This document shows positions 26,542 to 35,467 of a stretch of DNA of 40,207 bases, in pieces. Under the pieces are notes generated by a model. It searched no databases. It was not told the origin of the DNA and saw nothing but the letters and a program-made list of their open reading frames with translations. A program made the translations under genes and the position numbers. Numbering within the stretch: position 1 is the first letter of the stretch; every line of letters starts with the position of its first letter. The stretch is from Caballeronia terrestris (GTDB lineage: Bacteria; Pseudomonadota; Gammaproteobacteria; Burkholderiales; Burkholderiaceae): positions 1 to 40,207 of the forward strand of contig NZ_FCOL02000047.1 in assembly GCF_001544515.1 (NCBI RefSeq), written 5' to 3'.

Positions 26542-27129
26542 TCAGGCGTCTTTCAGGGGGTCTGCGCGCTCTGTAATCAGACGCCCCAATGCACGCGTCG
26601 ATGGCACGCGGCGCATTGGATTGTTGGATCCGGACTCGTCCTCCGCGAGGTTCTCGATGATCGCGAGCAGCACCTTGCGCGCGGTGTTGATGTCGCGCTC
26701 GCTCAGGCCCGTCACGCTGATTTCGTTGACTTCCTCGGCGAGCGGCACGAGCCTTTTCTTGAGCGCGCGGCCTTCGGTGGTTAAGAACACATGCACGTTC
26801 TTCTTGTTATCGGGCAGCTGCTGCCGCTCGACGAGCCCGAGCTTTTCCATCGCCGTCACTGCTGAGAACGTGGTTGGCTGCATCACGCCCGCCTGTTCGC
26901 TAAGCTCGCGCTGCGTGAGGCCATCTGTTTCCCAAAGTATGCGCAGAAAAGTCCAGTGTCCAAATGATACCGAGTGTTCAGCAAGCCGCATCTGCAGCGC
27001 ACGCACCATCGAGCGCGTCGCGTCCTTCACGAGGTGCGCGAGCCGATCGTTCGGCACCATGTCGTGCCAGTGACGCAGCATTTCCGCGGTTTCGCGTGGC
27101 GCACCAGCCACAATTTTCTTTCGTGTCAT
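26542..27129 (-). CDS. MarR-family transcriptional regulator
   Basis: 195 residues with a central winged helix-turn-helix typical of MarR: GHWTFLRILWETDGLTQREL, then SEQAGVMQPTTFSAVTAMEKLGLVER, with the basic wing around LPDNKKNVHVFLTTEG. It is longer than average (usually 140-170), with an extended polar C-terminal tail after SERDINTARK. The start at 27127-27129 gives MTRKKIVAG and matches where homology-like sequence begins. It is divergent from the phthalate permease gene. The shared operator-like block in front of ophD and ophA1 makes it the likely repressor of the whole phthalate module, released by phthalate or a metabolite; ligand and site are inference. Confidence 0.88.
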   Translation of the reverse strand: MTRKKIVAGAPRETAEMLRHWHDMVPNDRLAHLVKDATRSMVRALQMRLAEHSVSFGHWTFLRILWETDGLTQRELSEQAGVMQPTTFSAVTAMEKLGLVERQQLPDNKKNVHVFLTTEGRALKKRLVPLAEEVNEISVTGLSERDINTARKVLLAIIENLAEDESGSNNPMRRVPSTRALGRLITERADPLKDA

Positions 27130-27243
27130 GACAGTGTCTTCCAAAAGCCCGAGAGATCGTCTGCTCGACATGATAGCCGTTAAGAATGCCGCATCGCGTT
27201 GCTCGCGCGGACGAAGATAGGTCTTCTCGGGGCAAACCCGAGC

Positions 27244-27300
27244 TTGTCTGTGCCGATTCGACTCTCTACTATTATAGTTAGATATCGAATAAAAACACCT
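27244..27300 (+). promoter_or_regulatory. ophD promoter with operator block
   Basis: TTGTCT at 27244-27249 and TACTAT at 27267-27272 are spaced by 17 nt, a credible sigma-70 promoter. Right behind the -10, TTAGATATCGAATAAAAAC starts at 27278. It contains a near-palindrome (TTAGA..TCGAA), and the block recurs in front of ophA1 with few changes. A repressor bound here would block the start of transcription. Confidence 0.65.
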
Positions 27301-27377
27301 TGAAACGCGGAGTGCGCGAGGACGAGTTCCGAGCGACTGCGCGTCGTCCTCATGAGCGAGCGGAACGGAGACAGTCG

Positions 27378-28730
27378 GTGGACAAATCCACACTTACGCA
27401 ATTCCTGCCGGAGTCGGACGCAACGGTGGCACGCGTCGAAGCGACATATCACAAGGTCACGTGGCGGTTGATGTCGTTCATCTTCGTCTGCTGGGTTCTG
27501 AACTATCTCGACCGGGTGAACGTTAGTTTTGCGCAATTGCATCTCAAACAGGATCTGGGCTTGAGTGATGCCGCCTACGGACTCGGCGTGAGCCTTTTCT
27601 TCATCGGCTATATCTCGCTCGAAGTACCGAGTACGCTGTGGCTAAAGAAGATCGGCGCGCGGCTAACGATCTCGCGCATCATGATCCTGTGGGGCGGCAT
27701 CTCCACTGCGATGGCGTTCATGACCACGCCGATGCAGTTCTACGTTGCGCGCATTCTGCTCGGCGCGGCCGAAGCTGGCTTCTGGCCGGGCATCATTTTG
27801 TATCTCACGTACTGGTATCCGGGCGCACGGCGTGCGCGGATAACGTCTCGCTTCCTGCTTGCGATTGCGGCCGCCGGTATCATCGGTGGGCCGCTATCGG
27901 GCTGGATCCTGCATAACTTCACCGATGTCTATGGCTACAAGAACTGGCAATGGCTCTTCTTCCTTGAAGGTCTGCCGGCGCTCCTGATGGGCATCGTGGC
28001 GTTCTTCTATCTTGTCGACAAGCCCGAGGACGCACGCTGGCTCGACGACGATCAGAAGAAGATCATCCTCGACGCCCTTGCTGCAGATCGAGCCGAAAAG
28101 AAGCCGTCGAAGCATGGCAAGCATCAATTGCTTGCGGCGTTGAAGGACCCACGGGTCTACATCCTCGCGGCGGGCTGGGGCACGGTGCCGCTGTGCGGCA
28201 CGATCCTCAATTACTGGACGCCCACCATCATCCGTCAGGCGGGCGTCGCGGACGTGTTGAATGTCGGGCTGCTGTCCGCGCTGCCTTACATCATCGGTGC
28301 GCTCGGCATGTTCATCGTTGCGCGCAGTTCAGACGTGACGCTGGAACGGCGCTGGCACTTCTTCGGCTGCACGGCGATCGGCGGGCTTGGCGGCTTCCTG
28401 CTGCCGCTGGTGTCGGGCAGCACGGTGGCGTCGATCGTGTGTCTTGGCATGATCTCGATCTCCTACTTCGGTGCGGCCGCGATCATTTGGTCCATCCCAC
28501 CAGCCTATCTCACCGATGAAGCGGCGGCGGCCGGCATCGGCGCGATTAGCAGTCTCGGACAGGTGGGCGCGTTTTGCGGACCGATCGCGCTGGGCTGGAT
28601 CAAGACAATGACGGGCAGTCTTGCGATCGGTTTGTCGGCGATCGCGGCGCTCGTGGTACTAGGCGGGCTCGCGGTGCTGATAGGCGTGCCGGCCAACACG
28701 CTTCGCGAGCACGCGGAAAAGCTCTCCTGA
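27378..28730 (+). CDS. ophD: MFS transporter of the anion:cation symporter family, likely phthalate permease
   Basis: 450-residue transporter with about 12 membrane helices. The first helix region carries the RVNVSFAQLHLKQDLGLSDA pattern, which is typical of the ACS family (phthalate permease, ExuT and tartrate carriers), as are PSTLWLKKIGARLTISRIM and FWPGIILYLTYWYP. The GTG at 27378 is chosen because GGAG lies 7 nt upstream (27367-27370) and the residues before it are not hydrophobic or conserved; the frame is open back to 27300. It is divergent from the MarR gene and followed by a strong terminator, so it is its own transcript. Placement with ophA1-C argues for phthalate uptake. Confidence 0.87.
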   Translation: MDKSTLTQFLPESDATVARVEATYHKVTWRLMSFIFVCWVLNYLDRVNVSFAQLHLKQDLGLSDAAYGLGVSLFFIGYISLEVPSTLWLKKIGARLTISRIMILWGGISTAMAFMTTPMQFYVARILLGAAEAGFWPGIILYLTYWYPGARRARITSRFLLAIAAAGIIGGPLSGWILHNFTDVYGYKNWQWLFFLEGLPALLMGIVAFFYLVDKPEDARWLDDDQKKIILDALAADRAEKKPSKHGKHQLLAALKDPRVYILAAGWGTVPLCGTILNYWTPTIIRQAGVADVLNVGLLSALPYIIGALGMFIVARSSDVTLERRWHFFGCTAIGGLGGFLLPLVSGSTVASIVCLGMISISYFGAAAIIWSIPPAYLTDEAAAAGIGAISSLGQVGAFCGPIALGWIKTMTGSLAIGLSAIAALVVLGGLAVLIGVPANTLREHAEKLS

Positions 28731-28752
28731 ACACGATTCTCGCAGCACGCAC

Positions 28753-28777
28753 GGCGCCTTAGGGCGCCTTTTTTTTT
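28753..28777 (+). terminator. Rho-independent terminator after the permease gene
   Basis: GGCGCC at 28753-28758 pairs with GGCGCC at 28763-28768 across a TTAG loop, followed by nine Ts at 28769-28777. It separates the permease transcript from the dioxygenase operon, which then needs its own promoter. Confidence 0.93.
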
Positions 28778-28809
28778 GCGCATGTCAGGCGCTTCAGGGA
28801 AAACCCGCT

Positions 28810-28846
28810 TGCGCCGTTTTACTTAGATCTCTAATATAAACACGTG
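28810..28846 (+). promoter_or_regulatory. ophA1 promoter with operator overlapping the -10
   Basis: TTGCGC at 28810-28815 and TAATAT at 28833-28838 are 17 nt apart. TTAGATCTCTAATATAAAC starts at 28824, so the inverted repeat TTAGA-TC-TCTAA (28824-28835) lies in the spacer and over the -10. The same block, with few changes, follows the -10 of ophD, pointing to shared repression. An extra 8-bp palindrome ACACGTGT lies at 28841-28848. Confidence 0.7.
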
Positions 28847-28907
28847 TATTGGCATTGCAGCAAAGGGTGCCCCACCTGACGAAGATCGAGTAGGAAGGCA
28901 GACGCAC

Positions 28908-29882
28908 ATGAGTGAGATGAGAAACACGGAACAGGCATTCAGGACGCTCTTGGTGACGAAGAAGACGCGAGTCGCAGAGGGCATCGTGAGCTTCGAGCTG
29001 CGCGACCCGGAAGGGCGTGAACTGTCGCCCTTCACCGCGGGTTCGCACGTCACGGTGCGCGTGCCTAGCGGCGCGAACCGCAACTATTCGCTGTGCAACG
29101 ATCCGGATGAATTCGAGCGCTATGTGATCGCGGTCAAGCGCGATGCGGTTGGTCGCGGCGGTTCGGTCAGCATGACGGACGACCTGTCGGAAGGCGATCG
29201 GATTGACGTCTCAGAACCTCGCAACGAGTTCGGTCTGAGCCAGCGCGCACGCAGTTTCGTGTTCGTTGCCGGCGGTATCGGCATCACGCCGATTCTCTCG
29301 ATGATGCGTCATCTGAAGGCTACCGGCGGCCCCCGCTTAAAGCTCTATTACCTCACACGCAGCCCTGAAATGACGGCGTTCCTCGACGAACTTTCCGGCC
29401 CCGAATGGAAGTCGCACGTCGTCGTGCATCACGATTTCGGCGACCTCGCGAATGCCTTCGATTTCTGGCCCGTCTTCGAGAAGCCCGGCAGCGGCACCCA
29501 TGTGTATTGCTGCGGCCCGCGCGCGCTGATGGACGGCGTGCGCGACATGACGGGCCACTGGCCGCAGGGCAGCGTGCATTTCGAGAGCTTCGGTGTCGAT
29601 CAGTCGCTCGTTGTCGAGAACAAACCGTTTCGCGTGAAGCTGGAGCGCTCGGGGCAGACCTTCGATATCCCTACGGACCGCTCGATCCTCGAAATCCTGC
29701 GCGATAACGGTATCCGTGCGCCGAGTTCATGCGAGAGCGGAACCTGCGGCTCGTGCCGCACGACGCTCTGCGCGGGCGACGCCGAGCATCGCGACATGGT
29801 GCTCTCCGATGATGAAAAGTCCGCGCAAATCATGATCTGCGTTTCGCGGGCAAAGAGCGAAGAACTGGTGCTCGACCTGTAA
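28908..29882 (+). CDS. ophA1: Phthalate dioxygenase reductase
   Basis: 324-residue class IA oxygenase reductase with FMN, NAD(H) and a C-terminal plant-type [2Fe-2S] domain. The FMN motif is RNYSL at residues 58-62, the NAD-binding segment is VAGGIGITPILSMM (about 120-133) with YCCGPRALM near 200, and the cluster ligands are C275, C280, C283 and C311 (SSCESGTCGSCRTTLC...MICVSRA). It passes electrons from NADH to the oxygenase encoded next. The domain order is that of phthalate dioxygenase reductase and VanB. It leads the ophA1-A2-B-C operon, with its own promoter. Confidence 0.92.
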   Translation: MSEMRNTEQAFRTLLVTKKTRVAEGIVSFELRDPEGRELSPFTAGSHVTVRVPSGANRNYSLCNDPDEFERYVIAVKRDAVGRGGSVSMTDDLSEGDRIDVSEPRNEFGLSQRARSFVFVAGGIGITPILSMMRHLKATGGPRLKLYYLTRSPEMTAFLDELSGPEWKSHVVVHHDFGDLANAFDFWPVFEKPGSGTHVYCCGPRALMDGVRDMTGHWPQGSVHFESFGVDQSLVVENKPFRVKLERSGQTFDIPTDRSILEILRDNGIRAPSSCESGTCGSCRTTLCAGDAEHRDMVLSDDEKSAQIMICVSRAKSEELVLDL

Positions 29883-29922
29883 CCGGCGATAGTTAATAGA
29901 CATGTGATCAGGAGAAGATTGA

Positions 29923-31242
29923 ATGCTCACGATTGAAGAAAACCAATTGCTGTGCCGCGTCGAAGGCGAGGCCCCGATGGGCCAGATGATGCGCCGTCAC
30001 TGGACGCCCGTTTGTCTGATCGAGGAGGTTAGCGAGCCGGACGGAGCGCCGGTGAAGGCACGGGTGTTTGGCGAGGACCTGGTCGTATTCCGCGATACCG
30101 ATGGCAACGTGGGCGTGATGGACGAGTACTGCCCGCACCGGCGTGTGTCGCTCGTTTATGGGCGCAATGAGGATTGCGGCCTGCGGTGTCTCTATCACGG
30201 CTGGAAGATGGATGTGAAGGGCAACGTGATCGAGATGGTCTCCGAACCGTCGTGCAGCGACATGACGACTAAGGTCAAGCACAAGGCCTACGAGACGAAG
30301 GAGTGGGGCGGCTTTGTGTGGGCGTACATGGGCCCGCAGGACGCGATCCCCGAGTTCGTGCCGCCGGCATGGGCGCCGACTCAAGAGACGCGCGTGAGCA
30401 TCGCGAAGGCGATCCTGCCGTGTAATTGGGCGCAGATTCTCGAAGGCGCGATCGATTCCGCGCACAGTTCGAGCCTGCATTCGTCAGATTTCGTTCCGGC
30501 GAGGGTGGGAGGCGCCGAGGCGACGTCGAAGAACTGGCTGCGGCCGTCGACGGACAAGGCGCCGCGCATGCAGGTGCATCGCACGAGTTACGGCTTTCGG
30601 TATGCTGCGCTGCGCCGGCCGATCCAGAAGGCCGCGACGCACGACTACATCCGCTCCACGGTGTTCGTCGCCCCTGCCACCGCACTGATACCGCCGAACA
30701 ATCTCTACAACGTCGCGAACATCAACGTGCCGGTGGACGATACGAACACCGCATTCTACTTCATGGCATGGGGTCATCCTGACAGGACGCCCGAGACCGA
30801 AACGTGGCGCAAGTTCCTCGGCCAGCGCGTGGGTATCGATCTCGACGATCAGTACCGGCCGTTGCGCAACATGGAGAACCGCTTCTGGCAGGATCGAGAG
30901 GCGATGAAGGCGGGCAACTTCACGGGCATCACGGGCTTCCCAAATCAGGACATTGCGATGTGGGTGACGATGGGTCCGATCGCAAATCGTTCCGACGAGC
31001 GACTCGGCGCAAGCGATGTCGCGGTGGTCGAATTCCGCCGCCGGATGCTCGATGCGCTCAAGGAGTTCCAGGCGGGCGAGACTGCGATCGGCACAGGCGA
31101 CAAGGCGATTCCGCGCAACATGTGCTCGTTCCAGTCGATGGTGCCGAAAGAGACCGACTGGAAACAGTTTGCCGCGCGTCCGGTGTGGGACGACCGTGAA
31201 GAGCAGGCTGCAGTCGAGCCGAACTATCAGGTGCAGGCGTGA
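29923..31242 (+). CDS. ophA2: Phthalate 4,5-dioxygenase, oxygenase subunit
   Basis: 439-residue Rieske non-heme iron oxygenase. The Rieske cluster ligands are C70 and H72 (YCPHRRVSL) and C89 and H92 (CLYHGWKMD). The mononuclear iron site is D178, H181 and H186 in GAIDSAHSSSLHSSDF, with a distal carboxylate expected near the C-terminus. Only an alpha subunit is present, as in phthalate dioxygenase, which is an alpha-only enzyme. It converts phthalate to the 4,5-cis-dihydrodiol with O2 and electrons from OphA1. GGAGA precedes the ATG. Its stop overlaps the next start (TGATG). Confidence 0.92.
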   Translation: MLTIEENQLLCRVEGEAPMGQMMRRHWTPVCLIEEVSEPDGAPVKARVFGEDLVVFRDTDGNVGVMDEYCPHRRVSLVYGRNEDCGLRCLYHGWKMDVKGNVIEMVSEPSCSDMTTKVKHKAYETKEWGGFVWAYMGPQDAIPEFVPPAWAPTQETRVSIAKAILPCNWAQILEGAIDSAHSSSLHSSDFVPARVGGAEATSKNWLRPSTDKAPRMQVHRTSYGFRYAALRRPIQKAATHDYIRSTVFVAPATALIPPNNLYNVANINVPVDDTNTAFYFMAWGHPDRTPETETWRKFLGQRVGIDLDDQYRPLRNMENRFWQDREAMKAGNFTGITGFPNQDIAMWVTMGPIANRSDERLGASDVAVVEFRRRMLDALKEFQAGETAIGTGDKAIPRNMCSFQSMVPKETDWKQFAARPVWDDREEQAAVEPNYQVQA

Positions 31243-32420
31243 TGGAACGACTCAGGCTTGGCGTCGCGGGACTGGGGCGCGCCTTCTCGCTGATGCTGCC
31301 GACGTTCCTCGCAGACACGCGCGTGCAACTTGCGGGCGCATGCGATCCGCGAGTGGAGGCGCGTGCGCAGTTCGAAGCGGACTTCGACGCACCGGCCTTC
31401 GACGACATCGAACAGCTCGCGCGCATGCCGGATATCGACGCGATCTATATTGCAAGTCCACATCAGTTTCACGCGGCGCACACGCGTATCGCAGCGAAGC
31501 GCGGCAAACACGTGCTCGTTGAAAAACCGATGGCGCTATCGCTTGCCGAATGCGACGACATGATCGCGGCATGCCGCGATGCGAGCGTGCATCTGATAGT
31601 CGGGCACTGCCACAGTTTCGACACGCCGTATTTGCGAACGCGCGAGCTGATCGCATCGGGCGTATTCGGCGACGTGAAGATGATTCAGGCGCTCAATTAC
31701 ACCGACTATCTTTTCCGGCCACGCAGGCCTGAAGAGCTGTCGACGGCCGAGGGCGGCGGGGCGGTGTTCAGCCAGGCAGCGCATCAGGTGGACATCGTGC
31801 GACTGCTGGCTGGATGCCGTGCGACGCGCATTCGTGCCGCCGTCGGCAAGTGGGACCCGGCGCGCCCCACTGAAGGTGCCTACACGGCGACGCTATGGTT
31901 CGAGAACGGCGCGTTCGCGACGCTTTCATATAACGGCCACGCGCATTTCGATTCCGACGAGTGGACAGACTGGACCGGCGAAATGGGCCAGCCGAAGAAT
32001 CCCGACGACTACGGCAACGCGCGCCGCAAGTTGTCCGCCGTCGCATCCACAGAAGAGGAAGCGCGGCTCAAGGCTGCGGGCACATATGGCGGCAAGTCAT
32101 ATACGCCTGTGTCACGCGATCGCACGGATGTCCGCAAGCATCAGCATTTCGGGCCGCTGATCGTGTCGTGCGAACGCGGGGATCTCAGGCCGCTTCCCGA
32201 CAGTATCGCCGTGTATGGCGATGAGCGGTGCGAGCGCATCGCGCTTGATGCGCCGAGGGTGCCACGCGTCGAAGTAGTCGATGAACTGTTCGCCGCCGTG
32301 CGCGGCGATATCGCGCCGCTTCATGATGGTAGATGGGCGCGCTGCACGCTCGAAATCTGCCTCGCGATGCTGCGATCGAGCGAGGAACAGCGCGACGTGC
32401 TCATCGGCACTGATGCATGA
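31242..32420 (+). CDS. ophB: Phthalate 4,5-cis-dihydrodiol dehydrogenase
   Basis: 392-residue Gfo/Idh/MocA-type NAD(P) dehydrogenase. The Rossmann motif is GVAGLGRAF at residues 7-15, and EKP at 94-96 carries the family lysine. It would oxidise the cis-dihydrodiol from OphA1A2 to 4,5-dihydroxyphthalate; phthalate pathways of the 4,5-type use this unusual family rather than short-chain dehydrogenases. The ATG at 31242 overlaps the ophA2 stop (TGATG); a GTG 3 nt upstream is possible but less likely. The next gene follows after 38 nt. Confidence 0.9.
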   Translation: MERLRLGVAGLGRAFSLMLPTFLADTRVQLAGACDPRVEARAQFEADFDAPAFDDIEQLARMPDIDAIYIASPHQFHAAHTRIAAKRGKHVLVEKPMALSLAECDDMIAACRDASVHLIVGHCHSFDTPYLRTRELIASGVFGDVKMIQALNYTDYLFRPRRPEELSTAEGGGAVFSQAAHQVDIVRLLAGCRATRIRAAVGKWDPARPTEGAYTATLWFENGAFATLSYNGHAHFDSDEWTDWTGEMGQPKNPDDYGNARRKLSAVASTEEEARLKAAGTYGGKSYTPVSRDRTDVRKHQHFGPLIVSCERGDLRPLPDSIAVYGDERCERIALDAPRVPRVEVVDELFAAVRGDIAPLHDGRWARCTLEICLAMLRSSEEQRDVLIGTDA

Positions 32421-32458
32421 CGGCGCGAAATACTTTAAACCTTTGTAGGGAAACGAGA

Positions 32459-33451
32459 ATGAGCAAGCTGAACCTGTCGGTGGCGGTGGGCAACTACGAT
32501 CGCATGCGGCCGCTGGTGGATGGCGAAGTGCAGATCGACGGCGTCGATCCGGTCTTCATGCTGCAGGACCCGGAAGAGATCTTCTTCCGCGCATTCCGCC
32601 ACGCCGACTACGACATCTGCGAACTGTCATTGAGCAGCTATAGCGTTAAGACGGCGGCGGGCACGAGCCCGTATATCGGCGTGCCTGTCTTTCCGTCGCG
32701 CGCGTTTCGCCACACGTCGATCTATGTGCGCAACGACTGCGGCATCGAAACGCCTAGCGATCTCAAGGGCAAGCGAATCGGCGTACCTGAGTATCAGTTG
32801 ACGGCAAACGTGTGGGTACGGCTCTTCCTTGAAGAAGACCACGGTCTGAAGGCATCGGACGTGACATGGGTGCGCGGCGGCTACGAGGAAACCGGCCGTC
32901 AGGAGAAGATCAAGCTCAACTTGCCGTCCGATGTGCGCCTCGAAGACGCGCCCGACCGGGAAACGATATCGAGCCTGCTCGCAACGGGCGAAATCGATGC
33001 GGTGATCGGACCGCGCGCGCCGTCGTGCTTCACGAACGGACATCCGAATGTGAGGTACCTGTACAACGACCCGCAAAAGGCCGCTGTCGACTGGTACTCG
33101 CGCACAAAGCTTTTTCCGATCATGCATCTATTAGGTGTCAGGCGCTCGTTGGCGGAGCAGCATCCGTGGCTGCCGGGCGCGGTCGCGAAGGCGTTCGAGA
33201 AATCAAAGGCGTTGGCCCTCGCGAAACTGAGCGATACGTCGGCGACGAAGGTCACGTTGCCATTCGTCGAGGAGCAACTGCGCGCCGCGCGCCTTTTACT
33301 TGGCCAGGATTTCTGGTCGTACGGCTTCGAAGCGAACCGGCATGTTCTGTCGCGGTTTCTTACGCGGCATCATGCAGAGGGGTTGTCTGATCGCAGGCTC
33401 GAGCCCGAAGAACTGTTCCATCCGGCCACGCTCGAGACCTTCAAAATTTAG
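32459..33451 (+). CDS. ophC: 4,5-Dihydroxyphthalate decarboxylase
   Basis: 330-residue protein that begins MSKLNLSVAVGNYDRMRPLV and has the typical DPEEIFFRAFRHADYDICEL and FPSRAFRHTSIYVRN segments of 4,5-dihydroxyphthalate decarboxylases, a family with a periplasmic-binding-protein-like fold. It removes one carboxyl group to give protocatechuate. I prefer the ATG at 32459 over the upstream in-frame ATG at 32417, which overlaps ophB and adds an unconserved leader; GGGAAACGAGA lies ahead of it. It is the last gene of the operon. No protocatechuate ring-cleavage genes are in the window, so those must lie elsewhere. Confidence 0.92.
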   Translation: MSKLNLSVAVGNYDRMRPLVDGEVQIDGVDPVFMLQDPEEIFFRAFRHADYDICELSLSSYSVKTAAGTSPYIGVPVFPSRAFRHTSIYVRNDCGIETPSDLKGKRIGVPEYQLTANVWVRLFLEEDHGLKASDVTWVRGGYEETGRQEKIKLNLPSDVRLEDAPDRETISSLLATGEIDAVIGPRAPSCFTNGHPNVRYLYNDPQKAAVDWYSRTKLFPIMHLLGVRRSLAEQHPWLPGAVAKAFEKSKALALAKLSDTSATKVTLPFVEEQLRAARLLLGQDFWSYGFEANRHVLSRFLTRHHAEGLSDRRLEPEELFHPATLETFKI

Positions 33452-33685
33452 AATTATTTCCGCGTAGGCGCTGGTGGCATTCTGCGATGCTCGCGCTTCA
33501 TCGGGCGATCGCGGCCCTCGACGCGCGGCGTCGGCTAAGCCGTTGAATGCTGCATCTAAGCTAACCCGAGTTCGACTAGATGATGAGATGGCACCTCCGC
33601 ATAGCGATTTAACATAAATCTATTTGTCGCTGGTAAATAGGATTACTGATTACAAGACGAGGTCCTGTCGATCAGAGTCGCACAG
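33452..33685. other. Convergent gap with an operator-like AT-rich dyad
   Basis: This 234-base region lies between two convergent 3' ends, yet around 33603-33631 it holds an AT-rich dyad with outer arms AGCGA and TCGCT. It includes CTATTTGTCG (33620-33629), the same ten bases that form part of the inverted repeat at 26472-26511. No gene and no clear terminator are seen. An operator in a convergent gap suggests a lost gene or regulator. Confidence 0.4.
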
Positions 33686-35467
33686 TCACGGCGCTCCAGC
33701 GCCCTGATGCAGTTCGGCGCCTTTCATCAAGCGCTGTGCGATGTCGGCAGTTTGCAGGGTCCCGCGCTCAGTCGGTGAATGGGCCGCAAGATAACGGGCG
33801 ACCGCAACGAGAACATGCCGCCCCTCGTCAGTATTGCCCCACGCGCCAAACTGCCGGACGCCGGCCTCGAGCATTTGATAGGCATGGAAGCCCGCATCTT
33901 CACGCAGCGCCGCATGCGCAAGCGTGGCGATCAGCACTTCTGGCGGATGGCCGAGCGTAAGATGCCGCGCCACCAGTCTTGCTGCGAGATCAACCTGTCG
34001 CTGCCGGTCGAATGCGTCGAGCAAGGCAGCGCGAATGGCCTCCGCATCTACGGGAAGGTCGTCGAGCTGATCGTTGTCCTCGCCCGGGATGCGGGCCGGT
34101 GGGACGTTCAGATAACGCGCAAGGTAGAGCGCCATCGCTCCGTGCATGATGGCCCGCACGGCCGTATGGTAACCGTCGATGCCCGCGGTCCCGATCCGCC
34201 TGAGCATTTGGTGGAGCGCGTTAGCATGGGTGAAGACATGATGCGCCGTCTCCCAGTCCGCGTGTTCGTTGGCATTGCCGAAGCGGGCCACACGCAGTGC
34301 CGCTGCATATGCGAGGGACTGTCCCAGGTCGGCAGGAGCGGCGCCCACGCGGATCGCCGCCTTCAGCGCATCGACGATATTCGCCGGCTCGTCTCCAAGC
34401 AACTCCCGCGCGAGGGTCGAGTGATTTGACCAGGCTCGCACGCCCTGGCGGCCCGCGAAAAGCTTGGACATTTCGCCGGCTGATGCGTCACACAGCGCGA
34501 CAAGATCGACGGGCTGGCGCCAGGCTGTCGATTCCTCGGCGCCACGGGCGGCCACCATCTGCGCGACGATAGTAGGCAGCACAGTTGCCGCGTGCTCCCA
34601 GCCGATAAGATCGAGACACTCAAACGCTTTGTTGATGAAGTCGAGCGAATGGCCGGTGTCGGCGAAAGTCCGCTCGGTTCCGGCCGCCAGCAGGGTATCG
34701 GCGAGCACAGACGGTGAGAGACCAGCGGCAATCGCCGTCAACAGGGTCCGCTCGGCCGCCTCGCGATGGCGCACGTCGGTCCACAGGCGCAGCCAACGTC
34801 TGAGCGCGGCTGGCTCCGGCCGGCTTGCAAGCGGCGCGCGTCGCCGCCGCGGCGCCTCGCCCTCGCAGTCCGCTGCCACATGACGCGCGCCGTGGAACAG
34901 CGCGAGATAGACGTCGTCCTCTCGTAGCACGGGCAAGAGATTGGCGAGCGCCGTCAGTATCGTGAGACCGACGCCCCAGCCGTCACGGTTGTGCGCTCCG
35001 AACAGCGCCACCTGTTGAACGATATCGGTCGCCGAAACGTCGGCTGCAAGCTGTCCCTGCACCGCCTTGGCGATGACGAGTCCAAGGCCATGTGCGAGGC
35101 CGTCCGCGAGCCGCTGATGCCAGTACGCCGCCGGATCGGAATGAGCCAACGTGGTCGCGACCCAGATGTCGCCATTGCGCACCTCGACTGCGCAACTCGG
35201 TACATCATCGGCCCAGAGGTCGAAGGTACAGCCGCTTTCCAGATCGAAGCGCGCATGGTGCCAATGGCAGGTCAGGATGCCGTCCTCGACGGTCCCTCGC
35301 TCTAGCGGAAAGCCCATGTGTGGACATCGATTATCGAGGGCGAAGACTCGCCCGCGGTCGTAGATGACAAGGATGGGGCGATGGCCACCTTGCACGACAA
35401 GCCGCCCCTTCGCTTTCAGCGCTTCAAGGCTTCCCACGAGCACGAATTCGCTATTCGCTGCATCCAT
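33686..35467 (-). CDS. Rieske [2Fe-2S] domain protein with a long helical C-terminal domain, function unknown
   Basis: 593 residues from the ATG at 35465-35467, which has GGAG 7 nt upstream; the frame is open to 35536, but that stretch carries a palindrome and no matching protein sequence. Residues about 8-105 form a Rieske domain with NRCPHMGFPLERG and CHWHHARFD supplying the Cys2His2 ligands. The remaining ~480 residues are Ala/Leu-rich and helical, with many scattered histidines (HGARHVAADCEG, ALFGAHNRDGWG, YHTAVRAIMHGAMALYLARY) and no oxygenase D-H-H iron motif that I can see. It is thus not an ordinary ring-hydroxylating oxygenase. It may be a redox protein or a novel metal-dependent enzyme. 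It is convergent with the phthalate operon and monocistronic. Confidence 0.8.
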   Translation of the reverse strand: MDAANSEFVLVGSLEALKAKGRLVVQGGHRPILVIYDRGRVFALDNRCPHMGFPLERGTVEDGILTCHWHHARFDLESGCTFDLWADDVPSCAVEVRNGDIWVATTLAHSDPAAYWHQRLADGLAHGLGLVIAKAVQGQLAADVSATDIVQQVALFGAHNRDGWGVGLTILTALANLLPVLREDDVYLALFHGARHVAADCEGEAPRRRRAPLASRPEPAALRRWLRLWTDVRHREAAERTLLTAIAAGLSPSVLADTLLAAGTERTFADTGHSLDFINKAFECLDLIGWEHAATVLPTIVAQMVAARGAEESTAWRQPVDLVALCDASAGEMSKLFAGRQGVRAWSNHSTLARELLGDEPANIVDALKAAIRVGAAPADLGQSLAYAAALRVARFGNANEHADWETAHHVFTHANALHQMLRRIGTAGIDGYHTAVRAIMHGAMALYLARYLNVPPARIPGEDNDQLDDLPVDAEAIRAALLDAFDRQRQVDLAARLVARHLTLGHPPEVLIATLAHAALREDAGFHAYQMLEAGVRQFGAWGNTDEGRHVLVAVARYLAAHSPTERGTLQTADIAQRLMKGAELHQGAGAP

